64,000 bases of DNA, from NCBI GenBank assembly GCA_029212465.1, contig JARGNV010000006.1:27439-91438 (forward strand). The letters run 5' to 3'. The translations under genes were made by a program, and so were the position numbers. Below, in pieces: positions 8,391-17,133 of this stretch; positions within the stretch are counted from its first letter, which is position 1, and every line of letters begins with the position of its first letter. The notes beneath the pieces were generated by a model. It had not been told where the DNA came from, made no database searches, and saw nothing but the letters and a program-made list of their open reading frames with translations. The stretch comes from Legionellaceae bacterium (lineage in GTDB: Bacteria; Pseudomonadota; Gammaproteobacteria; Legionellales; Legionellaceae).

Positions 8391-8887
8391 CAGCCTGCTC
8401 CAGGTGTATATAGATGACTCAATATCTGCAGAATAAAAAAGGCAGGAACTGCAGCAAGTACATCATCAAGCATAATCCCAAGCCCCCCCCCAACACGTTT
8501 ATCAATCCATTTAATTGGGTAAGGCTTCCAGATATCAAACAGCCGAAATAATAAAAAACCAAGAAGCATCCATACCCAATGAAAGGGCACTAAAAACATC
8601 GTTAGCAAGTAGCCGACTATCTCATCCCATACAATCCCTGCATGATCATGCACACCCAAGTCACGCGATACTTTACTACAAATAGGGATACCAATGAGAA
8701 GTGCTATCAGTGTCAATACAAGATAGGCCTTTGCATTGAAGAGTAGTGCAAACACACAGTAAATCGGTATGGCCGCGAGTGTACCAAAGGTACCCGGCGC
8801 AACAGGTGAAAGTCCGCTTCCAAAGCCAAAAGCCAAGCAGTAAATAGGCGTTTTCCAAATCTTTTTAAAAGACACTTCATTTACCAA
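8390..8887 (-). CDS. pgpA: Phosphatidylglycerophosphatase A
   Basis: PgpA (165 residues) dephosphorylates phosphatidylglycerol phosphate in the inner membrane, the last step of phosphatidylglycerol synthesis. Typical motifs are 'GFGSGLSPVAPGTFGTLA' near residue 20, 'DHAGIVWDEIVGYLLT' near residue 80, which includes the conserved Asp/Glu pair, and 'KPYPIKWIDKRVGGGLGIMLDD' near 118 (quoted residues continue into the family's final Asp-Asp). Three or four transmembrane segments are visible. It sits downstream of nusB by 11 bp, as in many gammaproteobacteria (nusB-thiL-pgpA), but thiL is absent between them. The coding strand has a G9 tract in the 'VGGGLG' codons (8483-8491). Confidence 0.92.
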   Translation of the reverse strand: MVNEVSFKKIWKTPIYCLAFGFGSGLSPVAPGTFGTLAAIPIYCVFALLFNAKAYLVLTLIALLIGIPICSKVSRDLGVHDHAGIVWDEIVGYLLTMFLVPFHWVWMLLGFLLFRLFDIWKPYPIKWIDKRVGGGLGIMLDDVLAAVPAFFILQILSHLYTPGAG

Positions 8888-8898
8888 TTTGACACTCC

Positions 8899-9336
8899 TT
8901 AGTTCATTTCAGCTTTTCTAACCACCTGTGCTAACTGATTCAATACGCCGTTCACATAGCGATATCCATCTTGTGCACCAAAAGTTTTCGCTAAATTAAT
9001 TGACTCATCTAAAATGACACGATACGGCACTTCAAGCACTTCTGTTAACTCAAAAGCCCCCAAACGTAACACCGACAATTCAACCAGATTAAGCCCATCG
9101 ATTGGCCTATCTAAAAAAGGAAGCAAAGCTTCATCTAAACGTGCTTTAGAGTGCTCCACCCCATAAAATAAACGGTTAAAGTAATCAAAATCGACTTTAT
9201 CGTTTCCGTGTATCGCACGAAACTGCGCCTCAATTTCAGCAGAAGACGCTTTCGAAATTAGCTGTTGATAAATTGCTTGCACTGCCAATTTTCGCGCACG
9301 CCGCCTGCCTTTAATAATTTGTTTATCTACTGTCAC
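8899..9336 (-). CDS. nusB: Transcription antitermination factor NusB
   Basis: NusB binds boxA RNA with NusE (S10) and takes part in rRNA antitermination. The helical family core is plain: '[16 protein letters not shown]' at the N-terminus, '[22 protein letters not shown]' split around the conserved 'ELSVLRL', then '[18 protein letters not shown]' and '[10 protein letters not shown]' at the end. The frame opens further upstream (9387), but the start is placed at GTG 9336, where GGGG sits 6 bp upstream and the length (145 residues) matches the usual 140 or so. ATG 9354 is an alternative. The chosen start lies inside the last codons of nrdR, so the two are coupled. Confidence 0.92.
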   Translation of the reverse strand: MTVDKQIIKGRRRARKLAVQAIYQQLISKASSAEIEAQFRAIHGNDKVDFDYFNRLFYGVEHSKARLDEALLPFLDRPIDGLNLVELSVLRLGAFELTEVLEVPYRVILDESINLAKTFGAQDGYRYVNGVLNQLAQVVRKAEMN

Positions 9337-9799
9337 AAGAAGCCCCTGACCCATCGTTGATTTGTTCAATGGCTTCACGAAAATCACTCACATCTTTAAA
9401 GCGCTTATAAACAGACGCAAAACGAACATAAGCAACATGATCAAGCCTATACAACTGCTCCATCACCCAATCCCCAAGCATGCGGGAGTCAATTTCACGC
9501 TCACCATAACGTCTGATTTGCTGCAAAATAAACACTACCGCATTTTCCAGTGCATCAGCACTTACTGGGCGCTTTTCTAGGGCACGTAACATCCCTGCTC
9601 GTAAATTATCAACCTGAAACATCTCTCGCCGACCATCTCTTTTAACAACCATCGGCATTACAAGTTCAGGTGTTTCAAACGTTGTAAAACGCTCCTGACA
9701 TACGACACACTGACGTCTTCGACGTACTTGCTCCCCCTCTGCTACCAAGCGTGAATCAATCACCTTGGTTTCATCTGCATGACAAAATGGACAGTACAT
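9323..9799 (-). CDS. nrdR: Transcriptional repressor NrdR
   Basis: NrdR (158 residues) is the zinc-ribbon/ATP-cone repressor of ribonucleotide reductase genes. The N-terminal zinc ribbon has '[17 protein letters not shown]' with Cys3 and Cys6 and a second pair in '[13 protein letters not shown]' (Cys31, Cys34). The ATP-cone follows from about residue 49 ('[20 protein letters not shown]'). The family-typical '[19 protein letters not shown]' lies near the C-terminus. It is preceded by glyA (21 bp) and overlaps nusB, the common gammaproteobacterial order glyA-nrdR-(ribD/ribE)-nusB but with the riboflavin genes missing. Confidence 0.96.
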   Translation of the reverse strand: MYCPFCHADETKVIDSRLVAEGEQVRRRRQCVVCQERFTTFETPELVMPMVVKRDGRREMFQVDNLRAGMLRALEKRPVSADALENAVVFILQQIRRYGEREIDSRMLGDWVMEQLYRLDHVAYVRFASVYKRFKDVSDFREAIEQINDGSGASCDSR

Positions 9800-9820
9800 C
9801 GTAATAAAACCCCGTAAGCG

Positions 9821-11074
9821 TTACTGATAAACAGGAAATTTCTGACATAACTGAAGCACGTTTTCGCGTGTTTTATGAATGGTTGCTTCATTGTTAATGT
9901 CATCTAACACATCGGCTATCCAATGTGATACCTGTTTGACTTCTTTTTCACAGAAACCGCGTGTTGTAATGGCAGGTGTTCCCAAACGAAGACCGCTGGT
10001 CACAAAAGGTGAACGCGCTTCATTGGGCACCGTATTTTTATTCAGTGTTAAATTCGCACGTCCCAAAGCAGCTTCCGCATCTTTCCCTGTAATATCTTTA
10101 TCGGTTAAATCAACCAACATCAAGTGATTGTCGGTCCCACCCGACACCAGTGCATAGCCACGTTCCACCAAGGTTTCAGCCATTGCTTTTGCGTTTAAAA
10201 GTACCTGGCATTGGTAGTCTTTAAAGTCGGGTTGTAATGCTTCTTCAAATGCAACTGCTTTCGCTGCAATCACATGCATTAACGGACCACCTTGCGTCCC
10301 CGGGAAAACAGCTGAATTTATCTTTTTTTGAACGGCCTCATTCGCCTTCCCTAAGATAAGCCCGCCGCGGGGCCCGCGTAATGTTTTGTGTGTTGTGCTT
10401 GTTACAACATCAGCATACGGTACAGGAGACGGGTATAAGTCAGTTGCGACAAGACCTGCTACATGCGCCATATCAGCCATTAAATAGGCACCCACTTCAT
10501 CTGCAAGCACGCGAAAACGTGCCCAATCAACTACACGAGAATACGCAGAAAAACCTGCAATAATCAGTTTCGGTTTTTCTGAAAGTACTTGTGCCTCAAG
10601 TGCGTTATAATCAATTAAGCCCGTTGCTTCATCAAGCCCATAAGACACCACCTCGTAAAGTTTTCCTGAAAAGTTTACAGGTGAGCCATGTGTTAAGTGT
10701 CCACCATGAGGTAGCGCCATACCAAGCACTTTATCGCCAGGGTTTAAGAGCGCCATCATCACAGCCGCATTCGCTTGCGATCCTGAGTGTGGTTGTACGT
10801 TTGCAAAATCTGCACTAAATAGTTTTTTGACGCGTTCAATCGCCAGAAGCTCAACCTCGTCTACATACTCACACCCGCCATAATAACGCTTATTGGGATA
10901 GCCTTCGGCATATTTATTGGTCAGCAGCGACCCCTGCGCCTCGAGCACGCGCGGGCTCACATAATTTTCGGACGCAATCAATTCAATATGATCTTCTTGT
11001 CGCTTGCGTTCAGACTCCATCGCCTGCCACAATGTGTCATCAAATGTCGCGATTTTATCGTGATAATCAAACAT
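9821..11074 (-). CDS. glyA: Serine hydroxymethyltransferase
   Basis: GlyA (417 residues, the normal length) is the PLP enzyme that interconverts serine and glycine while charging tetrahydrofolate with a one-carbon unit. Hallmarks: '[13 protein letters not shown]' near residue 28, '[18 protein letters not shown]' near 50, '[12 protein letters not shown]', '[10 protein letters not shown]' near 200, and the PLP-lysine motif '[15 protein letters not shown]' near 228. Start ATG 11074 has AAGGA 6-7 bp upstream. It heads the glyA-nrdR-nusB-pgpA-perM run. A one-carbon link with the sarcosine oxidase operon at 56558, which makes methylene-tetrahydrofolate and glycine, is plausible although the two loci are far apart. 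Confidence 0.97.
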   Translation of the reverse strand: MFDYHDKIATFDDTLWQAMESERKRQEDHIELIASENYVSPRVLEAQGSLLTNKYAEGYPNKRYYGGCEYVDEVELLAIERVKKLFSADFANVQPHSGSQANAAVMMALLNPGDKVLGMALPHGGHLTHGSPVNFSGKLYEVVSYGLDEATGLIDYNALEAQVLSEKPKLIIAGFSAYSRVVDWARFRVLADEVGAYLMADMAHVAGLVATDLYPSPVPYADVVTSTTHKTLRGPRGGLILGKANEAVQKKINSAVFPGTQGGPLMHVIAAKAVAFEEALQPDFKDYQCQVLLNAKAMAETLVERGYALVSGGTDNHLMLVDLTDKDITGKDAEAALGRANLTLNKNTVPNEARSPFVTSGLRLGTPAITTRGFCEKEVKQVSHWIADVLDDINNEATIHKTRENVLQLCQKFPVYQ

Positions 11075-11133
11075 GAATTATCCTTATAGAACAAGGTCTA
11101 GAGTGCAAGAGTCATGATAGCATGGTGCGTAAT

Positions 11134-11613
11134 TTAAGCAACATGTTTTCTAAGAACTCTCATGCGTCCAAAACGATTAACGACCCATTTTTCAGATACG
11201 CCAGACAAACCTTCCAATAAAAAGTAGCCGTTCATTGCCAAGTGTTCTGGCTTATGACTCACCAACAGTTTATTTCGCCCTAAAAAGCCATGCCAGGTAA
11301 GCTTCATACCCTGAGGCATATGCCACCGCCAAGCGTGTATTTGAAGCGATACCGGATTACTTGCTTGAAGCTTGAGTCCTACCGCCCAGTTTTGATTGCT
11401 ATCTGGGAGTATGGCAAGCGTTTCTCCGCGCAAAAACGCCTCGGTGCGGGCAAATGCTAAGATACGCGTCATATCATGAAATAAAACGCGCCTTGCTGTT
11501 TGGATGCGCGACGCTCTCCAAAGAGAGGCCCCCTGCATCAATAAGCCCCCCACAATGGCGAGTACAAGTAGCGTACTGAGCCAGGTAAATCCTGCGTGTT
11601 TGTTTTGTGTCAT
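11134..11613 (-). CDS. FimT/GspH-like minor pseudopilin lacking Glu5
   Basis: A 159-residue protein beginning with a type III prepilin signal: short charged leader ending in 'HAG', then 'FTWLSTLLVLAIVGGLL', a hydrophobic helix in frame with prepilin peptidase cleavage after Gly. The rest fits a GspH/FimT pseudopilin, including 'FHDMTRILAFARTEAFLRGETLAI', quoted here as the family helix-turn 'ARTEA.. RG'. Unusually, mature position 5 is Ser instead of the almost invariant Glu, which normally directs assembly and N-methylation. It stands alone, downstream of an inverted-repeat element and upstream of glyA. It may be a tip or priming pilin of a type IV pilus; no other pil genes are near. Confidence 0.7.
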   Translation of the reverse strand: MTQNKHAGFTWLSTLLVLAIVGGLLMQGASLWRASRIQTARRVLFHDMTRILAFARTEAFLRGETLAILPDSNQNWAVGLKLQASNPVSLQIHAWRWHMPQGMKLTWHGFLGRNKLLVSHKPEHLAMNGYFLLEGLSGVSEKWVVNRFGRMRVLRKHVA

Positions 11614-11646
11614 AAACTGAGCTCTAGGTAAGAAACGTGTTTTACT

Positions 11647-11741
11647 GTCTTTGCGAACCCGAGCGTAGCGAGTGGTACAGCAATCCAGTGACTTTTTAAG
11701 GCCACTAGCTTGCTTCAGCGCTGCGCGCTTCGCAACGACAC
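11647..11741. repeat. Imperfect inverted-repeat element (MITE/REP-like)
   Basis: The two halves of this stretch are imperfect reverse complements: 'TTGCGAACCCGAGCG' and 'CAGCAATCCAGTG' on the left pair with 'CCACTAGCTTGCT' and 'CGCTTCGCAACGAC' on the right, around a centre near 11694. Elements of this type (TTGCGAnnn... CAATCC ... GGATTG ... TCGCAA) are scattered in many intracellular gammaproteobacteria. It fills the gap between two minus-strand genes. Its right end and flank recur at 45243-45267. Confidence 0.6.
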
Positions 11742-11772
11742 TTAAAATTCAAGTTGTCATGCGCCATAAACA

Positions 11773-12492
11773 CTATCTCGGACTAGGACTTCGCTGTAAT
11801 TTTTCAAGTAATGTTTCTGAAATAGCCTCTATGTTTTGTTCAGAATTTGCACCGAGCTTCGCATCTAAACAAAGGACTGGCATCGGTAAGTCATTTGCCT
11901 TCTCAATAAATGCTTCATCCTCTTCAGTCATCTCTGACTGCTGATTGTATACAAACACAAATACAAACTCATCTTCCTGGTGATTATCGACAATAGATTG
12001 CATTGCTTCTTCAGCATGACTATAACCCATCACACCAAACGTATTTTCATCCGCCCCCATATAGGCATGCGCCATCGCCTGACTACTTTCTAAGTTAATA
12101 CGCGCTAATGCTTCTTCAGAAAAGTTCGTTTCACCACTAAAATAGCCTAAGTCTTCTTCACGCACACTGGTATCAACGCCACGATACACACAGTCGCTGT
12201 CTCCAACTTTTTGTAACAGTGCTGACAATTGCTCAAAATTACGCTTTGTTAATTGCATATAAAAAAGTTCTTCCGCATCGCGCCTTGGGTCTAACTCTGA
12301 AATACCATTTGATAAATTACGAAGTGACGCCTGAACTTCCTCATAACAGGTTTCATAGGTTACCGATGGTCCACGCTCATAAAAAAAAGAGTTAAATCCA
12401 TGCGCCATCAACCAAGGAAACATTTTGTTGATGGTATAACATGCCATATCAAAATGATGTTCTACAAAAATAACTTTCAGTGGCTCAGGCAT
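11773..12492 (-). CDS. Hypothetical protein, possibly TraB/ChaN-like fold
   Basis: I do not recognise this 239-residue cytosolic protein with confidence. It opens with 'VIFVEHHFDMACYTINKM', continues with 'FFYERGPSVTYET', and has 'FGVMGYSHAEEAM' near residue 160. A strand ending in E-x-H, a second strand with a conserved Glu, and a late G-x-x-G-x-x-H strand are the pattern of the TraB/ChaN/erythromycin-esterase-like superfamily, so that fold is a reasonable guess. There is no signal peptide or membrane segment. It starts 17 bp after pyrF with a strong GGGGG ribosome site and so appears to be the last gene of the lapA-lapB-pyrF operon. Confidence 0.6.
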   Translation of the reverse strand: MPEPLKVIFVEHHFDMACYTINKMFPWLMAHGFNSFFYERGPSVTYETCYEEVQASLRNLSNGISELDPRRDAEELFYMQLTKRNFEQLSALLQKVGDSDCVYRGVDTSVREEDLGYFSGETNFSEEALARINLESSQAMAHAYMGADENTFGVMGYSHAEEAMQSIVDNHQEDEFVFVFVYNQQSEMTEEDEAFIEKANDLPMPVLCLDAKLGANSEQNIEAISETLLEKLQRSPSPR

Positions 12493-12509
12493 TGATTCCC
12501 CCTTATCAG

Positions 12510-13154
12510 TTAAGCGTTCACAATGGCTTTAAGCGTTTCAATAGGATTTTCAGCACGCGTAATAGAGCGGCCAATTACCGCATAATCACTGCCCAATTCA
12601 CGGGCTTTTTGAGGCGTTACGACGCGCTTTTGGTCATGCGCATCATCCCCTAACAAGCGAATACCTGGCGTCACTGTTAAAAAACCTCCCCCACATAGTG
12701 CTTTTAATGCCGGCACCTCAAGTGCAGAGCAAACAACCCCATCACAACCTGCTTCTTTTGCATGCATCGCTAACTCAAGAATTTCCTTTTCAGACGCTTT
12801 AAGACTTGTTAGAACGGTCACAGCAATTAAATACGGCGGTGTCTCAAACGCATTAAGTGCGTCACGTGCAGCTTTCATCATAGACAGCCCTCCAAAAGCA
12901 TGCACATTAATCATCCACACACCAAGCTCCGCTGCCGCTCTACATGCAGATGCCACCGTATTTGGAATATCATGAAATTTTAGGTCCAAAAACACACGAA
13001 ATTGACGCTCGACCAATTCTCGCACAAAAGCTGGACCAAAACGGGTAAATGCTTCAAGTCCAACCTTTAAAATACAGTCATCCGGTGACACATTGTTTGC
13101 AAAGTCTAAGGCCTTTGCTTCATCATCCATATCCAATGCTACAATCACCTGCAT
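12510..13154 (-). CDS. pyrF: Orotidine 5'-phosphate decarboxylase
   Basis: PyrF (214 residues) makes UMP from OMP in the last step of pyrimidine synthesis. The motif set is complete: 'VIVALDMDDEAKAL' at the start, 'LKVGLEAF', the catalytic 'DLKFHDIPNTVA' (Asp-x-Lys-x-x-Asp) near residue 60, 'VNVHAFGG'-type strand ('MINVHAFGGLSMM'), 'VTPGIR' and 'YAVIGRSITRAENP' at the phosphate site. The frame opens 16 codons earlier, but ATG 13154 follows AGGAGA and matches homologues; it lies just after the lapB stop (13160), so the genes are nearly contiguous, the standard lapA-lapB-pyrF order. Confidence 0.96.
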   Translation of the reverse strand: MQVIVALDMDDEAKALDFANNVSPDDCILKVGLEAFTRFGPAFVRELVERQFRVFLDLKFHDIPNTVASACRAAAELGVWMINVHAFGGLSMMKAARDALNAFETPPYLIAVTVLTSLKASEKEILELAMHAKEAGCDGVVCSALEVPALKALCGGGFLTVTPGIRLLGDDAHDQKRVVTPQKARELGSDYAVIGRSITRAENPIETLKAIVNA

Positions 13155-13159
13155 ATTGA

Positions 13160-14329
13160 CTAATCTCCTTCTAAACCATGAATAGGCTTGGTACGACCCC
13201 ATTGCTTACAACTCGGACACAGCCAGTGCAGTAATTTGCCTGCATAACCACAATGCCCACAACGATAAATTGGCTTATTTTCTACAAACTTACTCGTAAT
13301 GTCATAGAGCATCTTTAATTTGTCACGCACAATACCGTGTGTTGACTCAAGGTGCCACTGAATCAAGTGATTCAAACCACGAATAGAAGGATGTCGACTC
13401 AGTTGAACCGATACAAAATCAATGGCCATATCCAAGCTTTTTTCTTCTCGAAGGTATTCGCCAATTGCAAAAATTACCGAAGAACATGGATGATCAGGCA
13501 ATACGTTTTCCAGATAACTCACACATTCATCCATGGTATTTAATTCGGTACACGCCTTTAGCAAAGGTTCAATCACTTCAGAAAAAAACGCTGCATCTTG
13601 TACTGGTACGCGCTTTAACGCACGAATGGCAGGCTTATATCGCGCTTGTTTCATTTCAAGCTCAGCAAGTTTTAGACTCGCACGCACCGATTGTTTATCA
13701 ACAAGTAACGCCTGTTTCACCAGCGTATACGCTTTATCTTCTGCTCCCTCAGCCAATGCTTTTTCAGCCATCTCACAGTAATAGTGTGCAGCTTCAGCAC
13801 TCATGCTATTCCCTGTCACAAGCTCTAATTTTTTTAAAATATCGAGTGCTTTTTCCCAGGCTTTCTCACGTTGATAAATAGCAACCAAGCCCCGCAAGCT
13901 ACTCGCATCGGGCGTCCCTCCCATTTCAACCACTTCAATAAAAATGCGCTCTGCCCGATCAAATACACCTGCACTCATATAGTCTTCGGCAAGTGCCATC
14001 AGTGCTTCTTTACGCTGCATGACGCGTAGTTGAGGTCTTGCTATTAAATTTTGATGAATACGAATGGCTCTATCCACCTCACCCCGACGCCGAAAAAGAC
14101 TGCCAAGCGCCAAGTGAGTTTCAACCGTTTCACTGTCGACTTCTAACAGTTTAATGAAAATATCTACGGCTTTATCGGGTTGCTCATTGAGTAAGTAATT
14201 CAACCCAACTACATATTCGCGCGACAAATGATTACTTTTATTAGGCTCTTTCACGACGTAATTGCGTCTTGCAATCCACCAACCAGAAAAAGCTGCAGCA
14301 GGAAGAAGCATTGGCCAAAGCTGAATCAT
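13160..14329 (-). CDS. lapB: Lipopolysaccharide assembly protein LapB (YciM)
   Basis: LapB (389 residues) is the inner-membrane TPR protein that controls LpxC turnover and LPS assembly with FtsH and LapC. It has an N-terminal membrane anchor ('PMLLPAAAFSGWWIARRNY'), several TPR repeats from residue 35 to 320 (for example 'VGLNYLLNEQPDKAVDIFIK' and 'ETHLALGSLFRRRGEVDRAI'), and a C-terminal rubredoxin-type metal site with two CxxC knuckles, 'YRCGHCGYAG' and 'WLCPSCKQWG'. ATG 14329 has GGAG 9 bp upstream. It follows lapA by 27 bp and precedes pyrF. Confidence 0.95.
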   Translation of the reverse strand: MIQLWPMLLPAAAFSGWWIARRNYVVKEPNKSNHLSREYVVGLNYLLNEQPDKAVDIFIKLLEVDSETVETHLALGSLFRRRGEVDRAIRIHQNLIARPQLRVMQRKEALMALAEDYMSAGVFDRAERIFIEVVEMGGTPDASSLRGLVAIYQREKAWEKALDILKKLELVTGNSMSAEAAHYYCEMAEKALAEGAEDKAYTLVKQALLVDKQSVRASLKLAELEMKQARYKPAIRALKRVPVQDAAFFSEVIEPLLKACTELNTMDECVSYLENVLPDHPCSSVIFAIGEYLREEKSLDMAIDFVSVQLSRHPSIRGLNHLIQWHLESTHGIVRDKLKMLYDITSKFVENKPIYRCGHCGYAGKLLHWLCPSCKQWGRTKPIHGLEGD

Positions 14330-14356
14330 GTCAAGCGCTCCATTCGTATTGTTTTT

Positions 14357-14641
14357 TTAATGTTTCAGTGGAATCTCACGTAAATTCTTAATTTCTCGCT
14401 CCATCATTTCAAGCTGATGCTTTACTTTGCGGTATTTCACATATCGGCACCAATAACGACTCCAAAAAATAACGAAGCCAACCAACACGCCTAAAACAAA
14501 CGCCATCACAACCAACATCGACATTGGTAAAGTGACCGTCTTAAAATAAAGATTTAATGTAACAGCGCCTGCGTTCAACACAGAAAAGCTGACACCGAGT
14601 AACATCAAACACAAGTAAAATATCATCATGATAAAACGCAT
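14357..14641 (-). CDS. lapA: Lipopolysaccharide assembly protein LapA (DUF1049)
   Basis: LapA (94 residues) is the small inner-membrane partner of LapB. Two transmembrane helices are visible ('MMIFYLCLMLLGVSFSVLNA' and 'LVVMAFVLGVLVGFVIFW'), separated by the family's 'VTLNLYFKTVTLPMS' loop, then a basic coiled-coil tail ending in 'MEREIKNLREIPL'. AGGA precedes ATG 14641. It is separated from rpsA by an intrinsic terminator, so lapA-lapB-pyrF should have its own promoter in the short gap. The ihfB gene, usually found between rpsA and lapA, is absent. Confidence 0.92.
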   Translation of the reverse strand: MRFIMMIFYLCLMLLGVSFSVLNAGAVTLNLYFKTVTLPMSMLVVMAFVLGVLVGFVIFWSRYWCRYVKYRKVKHQLEMMEREIKNLREIPLKH

Positions 14642-14662
14642 GCAATCTATCCTTTTTGATAT

Positions 14663-14692
14663 AAAAAAAGCGTAGTAAACTACGCTTTTTTT
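14663..14692 (-). terminator. Rho-independent terminator after rpsA (bidirectional shape)
   Basis: A 7-bp GC-containing stem, GCGTAGT/ACTACGC with a two-base loop, is flanked by seven A and seven T. On the minus strand it follows the rpsA stop by 18 bp and precedes lapA. Confidence 0.85.
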
Positions 14693-14710
14693 ATGACCAC
14701 AACATCACTA

Positions 14711-16396
14711 TCAATCACTACTCTTTTTGTTATTTGCCATTTGTTCTTTCAGCAAATCACCCAGCGTGGTTGTTGATACTTCTGCTGTCTTCGAGTATTT
14801 CTTGATTGCTTCTGCTTGGTCTTCAGCATCTTTTGCTTTAACAGAAAGCGCAATCACACGATTTTTTCTATCAACGTTAATGATTTTTGCTTCAACTTCG
14901 TTATCAACTGTCATCACTGTTGAGGCATCATCAACTTTTTCGTCAGACAAGTCATTAGCGCGAATAGTACCAAACACATCAGCAGCCAATTCAACTGTTA
15001 CTACTTTTGCATCTACTTCAACCACTTTACCTTTAACGACACTGCCTTTGCCAAACTCATCGACGTAACTTGTGAAGTTATCACCTTCAAGTTGTTTCAA
15101 GCCTAACGAAATACGCTCACGCTCAGGATCAATCGCTAAAATAACCGCTTCTAACTCTTGTCCTTTCTTAAACTCTTTCACTGCTTCTTCACCAGGCACA
15201 GTCCAAGAAATATCAGAAAGATGTACTAAACCGTCAATATCGCCATCTAAGCCAATGAAGATACCAAAGTCGGTAATTGAGCGAATCTTACCTGTAATTT
15301 TTTGACCTTTGCTTTGTGTTTCAGCAAATGTTTGCCACGGATTGTTCTGACACTGCTTCATACCTAATGAAATACGTCGGCGATCTTGGTCAATTTCAAG
15401 TACGATAACCGATACTTCCTCACCAACAGATACAACTTTGCTTGGGTGGATATTTTTGTTGGTCCAGTCCATTTCAGACATATGTACCAACCCTTCAACC
15501 CCTTCTTCAATCTCAACAAAGCAACCGTAATCAGTAATATTCGTTACTTTACCTTCGAGTCTTTTGCCAACTGGATAGCGATCGACCAAATCAACCCATG
15601 GATCACTGCCCAATTGTTTCATACCTAAAGAAACACGGTTACGCTCACTGTCAAAGCTTAATACTTTTACTTTAACATCTTGCGCAACGCTCAATACTTC
15701 GCTTGGGTGCTTCACACGTTTCCAAGAAATATCTGTAATGTGTAGCAAGCCGTCCACACCACCTAAATCAATAAACGCACCATAATCAGTCAAGTTCTTA
15801 ACGATACCATCAAGTACTTGCCCATCGTGTAATGAATCAAGCAACGCTTGTCTATCAGCGCTGTTTTCTTCTTCAACCACTGCACGACGAGAAACAACAA
15901 TATTGTTACGCTTTAAGTCCATTTTGATGACTTTAAATTCAAGCTCTTTGCCTTCTAAATAAGAAGGGTCTCGAACCGGTCTTACATCAACCAATGAACC
16001 TGGTAAAAACGCACGAATAGAGCCAATTTCAACCGTAAAGCCACCTTTCACTTTACCAGAAATGAGTCCAATGACTGTCTCATTGTTTTCGTACGATTTT
16101 GAAAGTTTTCGCCACGCTTCTTGACGCTTCGCTTTTTCACGGGAGAGTAAGGTTTCACCATGACCGTCTTCAACAGAATCTAGAGCAACTTCCACTAAAT
16201 CGCCAACAGCTACTTCTACTTGACCTTCTTTATCTTTGAATTCGTCAATAGAAATAACACCCTCAGATTTCAATCCAGCGTTCAGTGTGACAAAGTCATC
16301 ATCCACACTAATTACGGTTGCCTCGATGATTGCGCCAGGATAAAACTGGGCACCAACCATACTTTCTTCAAATAATTCTTTAAAACTCTCGGTCAT
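14711..16396 (-). CDS. rpsA: 30S ribosomal protein S1
   Basis: Ribosomal protein S1 (561 residues, the normal gammaproteobacterial length) binds mRNA leaders and brings them to the 30S subunit. Six S1 (OB-fold) repeats can be traced; the repeated strand pattern is seen in '[24 protein letters not shown]', '[23 protein letters not shown]' and '[25 protein letters not shown]' (domains 3-5, cited by their first residues), and 'LGMKQ'/'LGLKQL' ends each repeat. The first two domains are degenerate, as usual for ribosome binding. It lies 43 bp after cmk, the universal order in this group, and ends at a strong terminator. Confidence 0.97.
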   Translation of the reverse strand: MTESFKELFEESMVGAQFYPGAIIEATVISVDDDFVTLNAGLKSEGVISIDEFKDKEGQVEVAVGDLVEVALDSVEDGHGETLLSREKAKRQEAWRKLSKSYENNETVIGLISGKVKGGFTVEIGSIRAFLPGSLVDVRPVRDPSYLEGKELEFKVIKMDLKRNNIVVSRRAVVEEENSADRQALLDSLHDGQVLDGIVKNLTDYGAFIDLGGVDGLLHITDISWKRVKHPSEVLSVAQDVKVKVLSFDSERNRVSLGMKQLGSDPWVDLVDRYPVGKRLEGKVTNITDYGCFVEIEEGVEGLVHMSEMDWTNKNIHPSKVVSVGEEVSVIVLEIDQDRRRISLGMKQCQNNPWQTFAETQSKGQKITGKIRSITDFGIFIGLDGDIDGLVHLSDISWTVPGEEAVKEFKKGQELEAVILAIDPERERISLGLKQLEGDNFTSYVDEFGKGSVVKGKVVEVDAKVVTVELAADVFGTIRANDLSDEKVDDASTVMTVDNEVEAKIINVDRKNRVIALSVKAKDAEDQAEAIKKYSKTAEVSTTTLGDLLKEQMANNKKSSD

Positions 16397-16439
16397 GTTA
16401 TCAAACTCAGTAAATAAAAAAATGAAACGTGCTAACTGC

Positions 16440-17126
16440 TCACCTTCCCCCTAACTCCCGTGCTTCAACAAGCATTACAAGCTTATCCAATACATCATCA
16501 ACCGTTAAATCGGTTGTATCAATCGTAATAGCATCCTCTGCCGCTTTGAGTGGTGCATGTACGCGCGCCATATCTCTTGCGTCCCGTTTAGCCAATTCAT
16601 CAACGACCTGCGCGAGACTAACACTTTTTCCACTATTCTTCAACTGCAAATATCGTCGGCGGGAGCGCTCCTCGGCGCTTGCATCCAAATAAATTTTTAA
16701 AGTAGCACGAGGAAAAACAACCGTTCCCATATCACGCCCATCGGTTACCAAACCAGGTAACACTGCAAAGTCCCGCTGCCGCTGTAACAGCGCTGCACGA
16801 ATCTCAGGCATTGCAGCAAGCTTTGATGCTTTCGCACCGCACGCCTCGGTACGTAACTCACCCCCAATTTGCTCACCTGCTAAAAAAATATGATGCGCTC
16901 TAAACTCAATCGGCAAATGCTCTGCCAACTGAATCAGGGGTTGTTGTGCATCAAGGGCAATTTCACGCTGCTCCGCTAAAAAACCGAGCGCACGATATAG
17001 CACACCACTATCTAATAGGTGCCATCCTAAATAATCGGCAAGTCTGTGACATAACGTCCCTTTACCTGTACCACTTGGTCCATCTAAAGTAATCACAGGG
17101 ACCTGGTTTATTTGTTCTGATATCAT
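16440..17126 (-). CDS. cmk: Cytidylate kinase
   Basis: Cmk (228 residues) phosphorylates CMP and dCMP. The P-loop '[18 protein letters not shown]' is near residue 13; '[15 protein letters not shown]' is the CMP-binding segment near 35; '[13 protein letters not shown]' near residue 128 and '[17 protein letters not shown]'-type lid ('[18 protein letters not shown]') follow. ATG 17126 has AAGG 5-6 bp upstream and lies 7 bp after aroA. The set serC-aroA-cmk-rpsA is a classic conserved operon. Confidence 0.96.
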   Translation of the reverse strand: MISEQINQVPVITLDGPSGTGKGTLCHRLADYLGWHLLDSGVLYRALGFLAEQREIALDAQQPLIQLAEHLPIEFRAHHIFLAGEQIGGELRTEACGAKASKLAAMPEIRAALLQRQRDFAVLPGLVTDGRDMGTVVFPRATLKIYLDASAEERSRRRYLQLKNSGKSVSLAQVVDELAKRDARDMARVHAPLKAAEDAITIDTTDLTVDDVLDKLVMLVEARELGGR

Positions 17127-17133
17127 GTAAACC

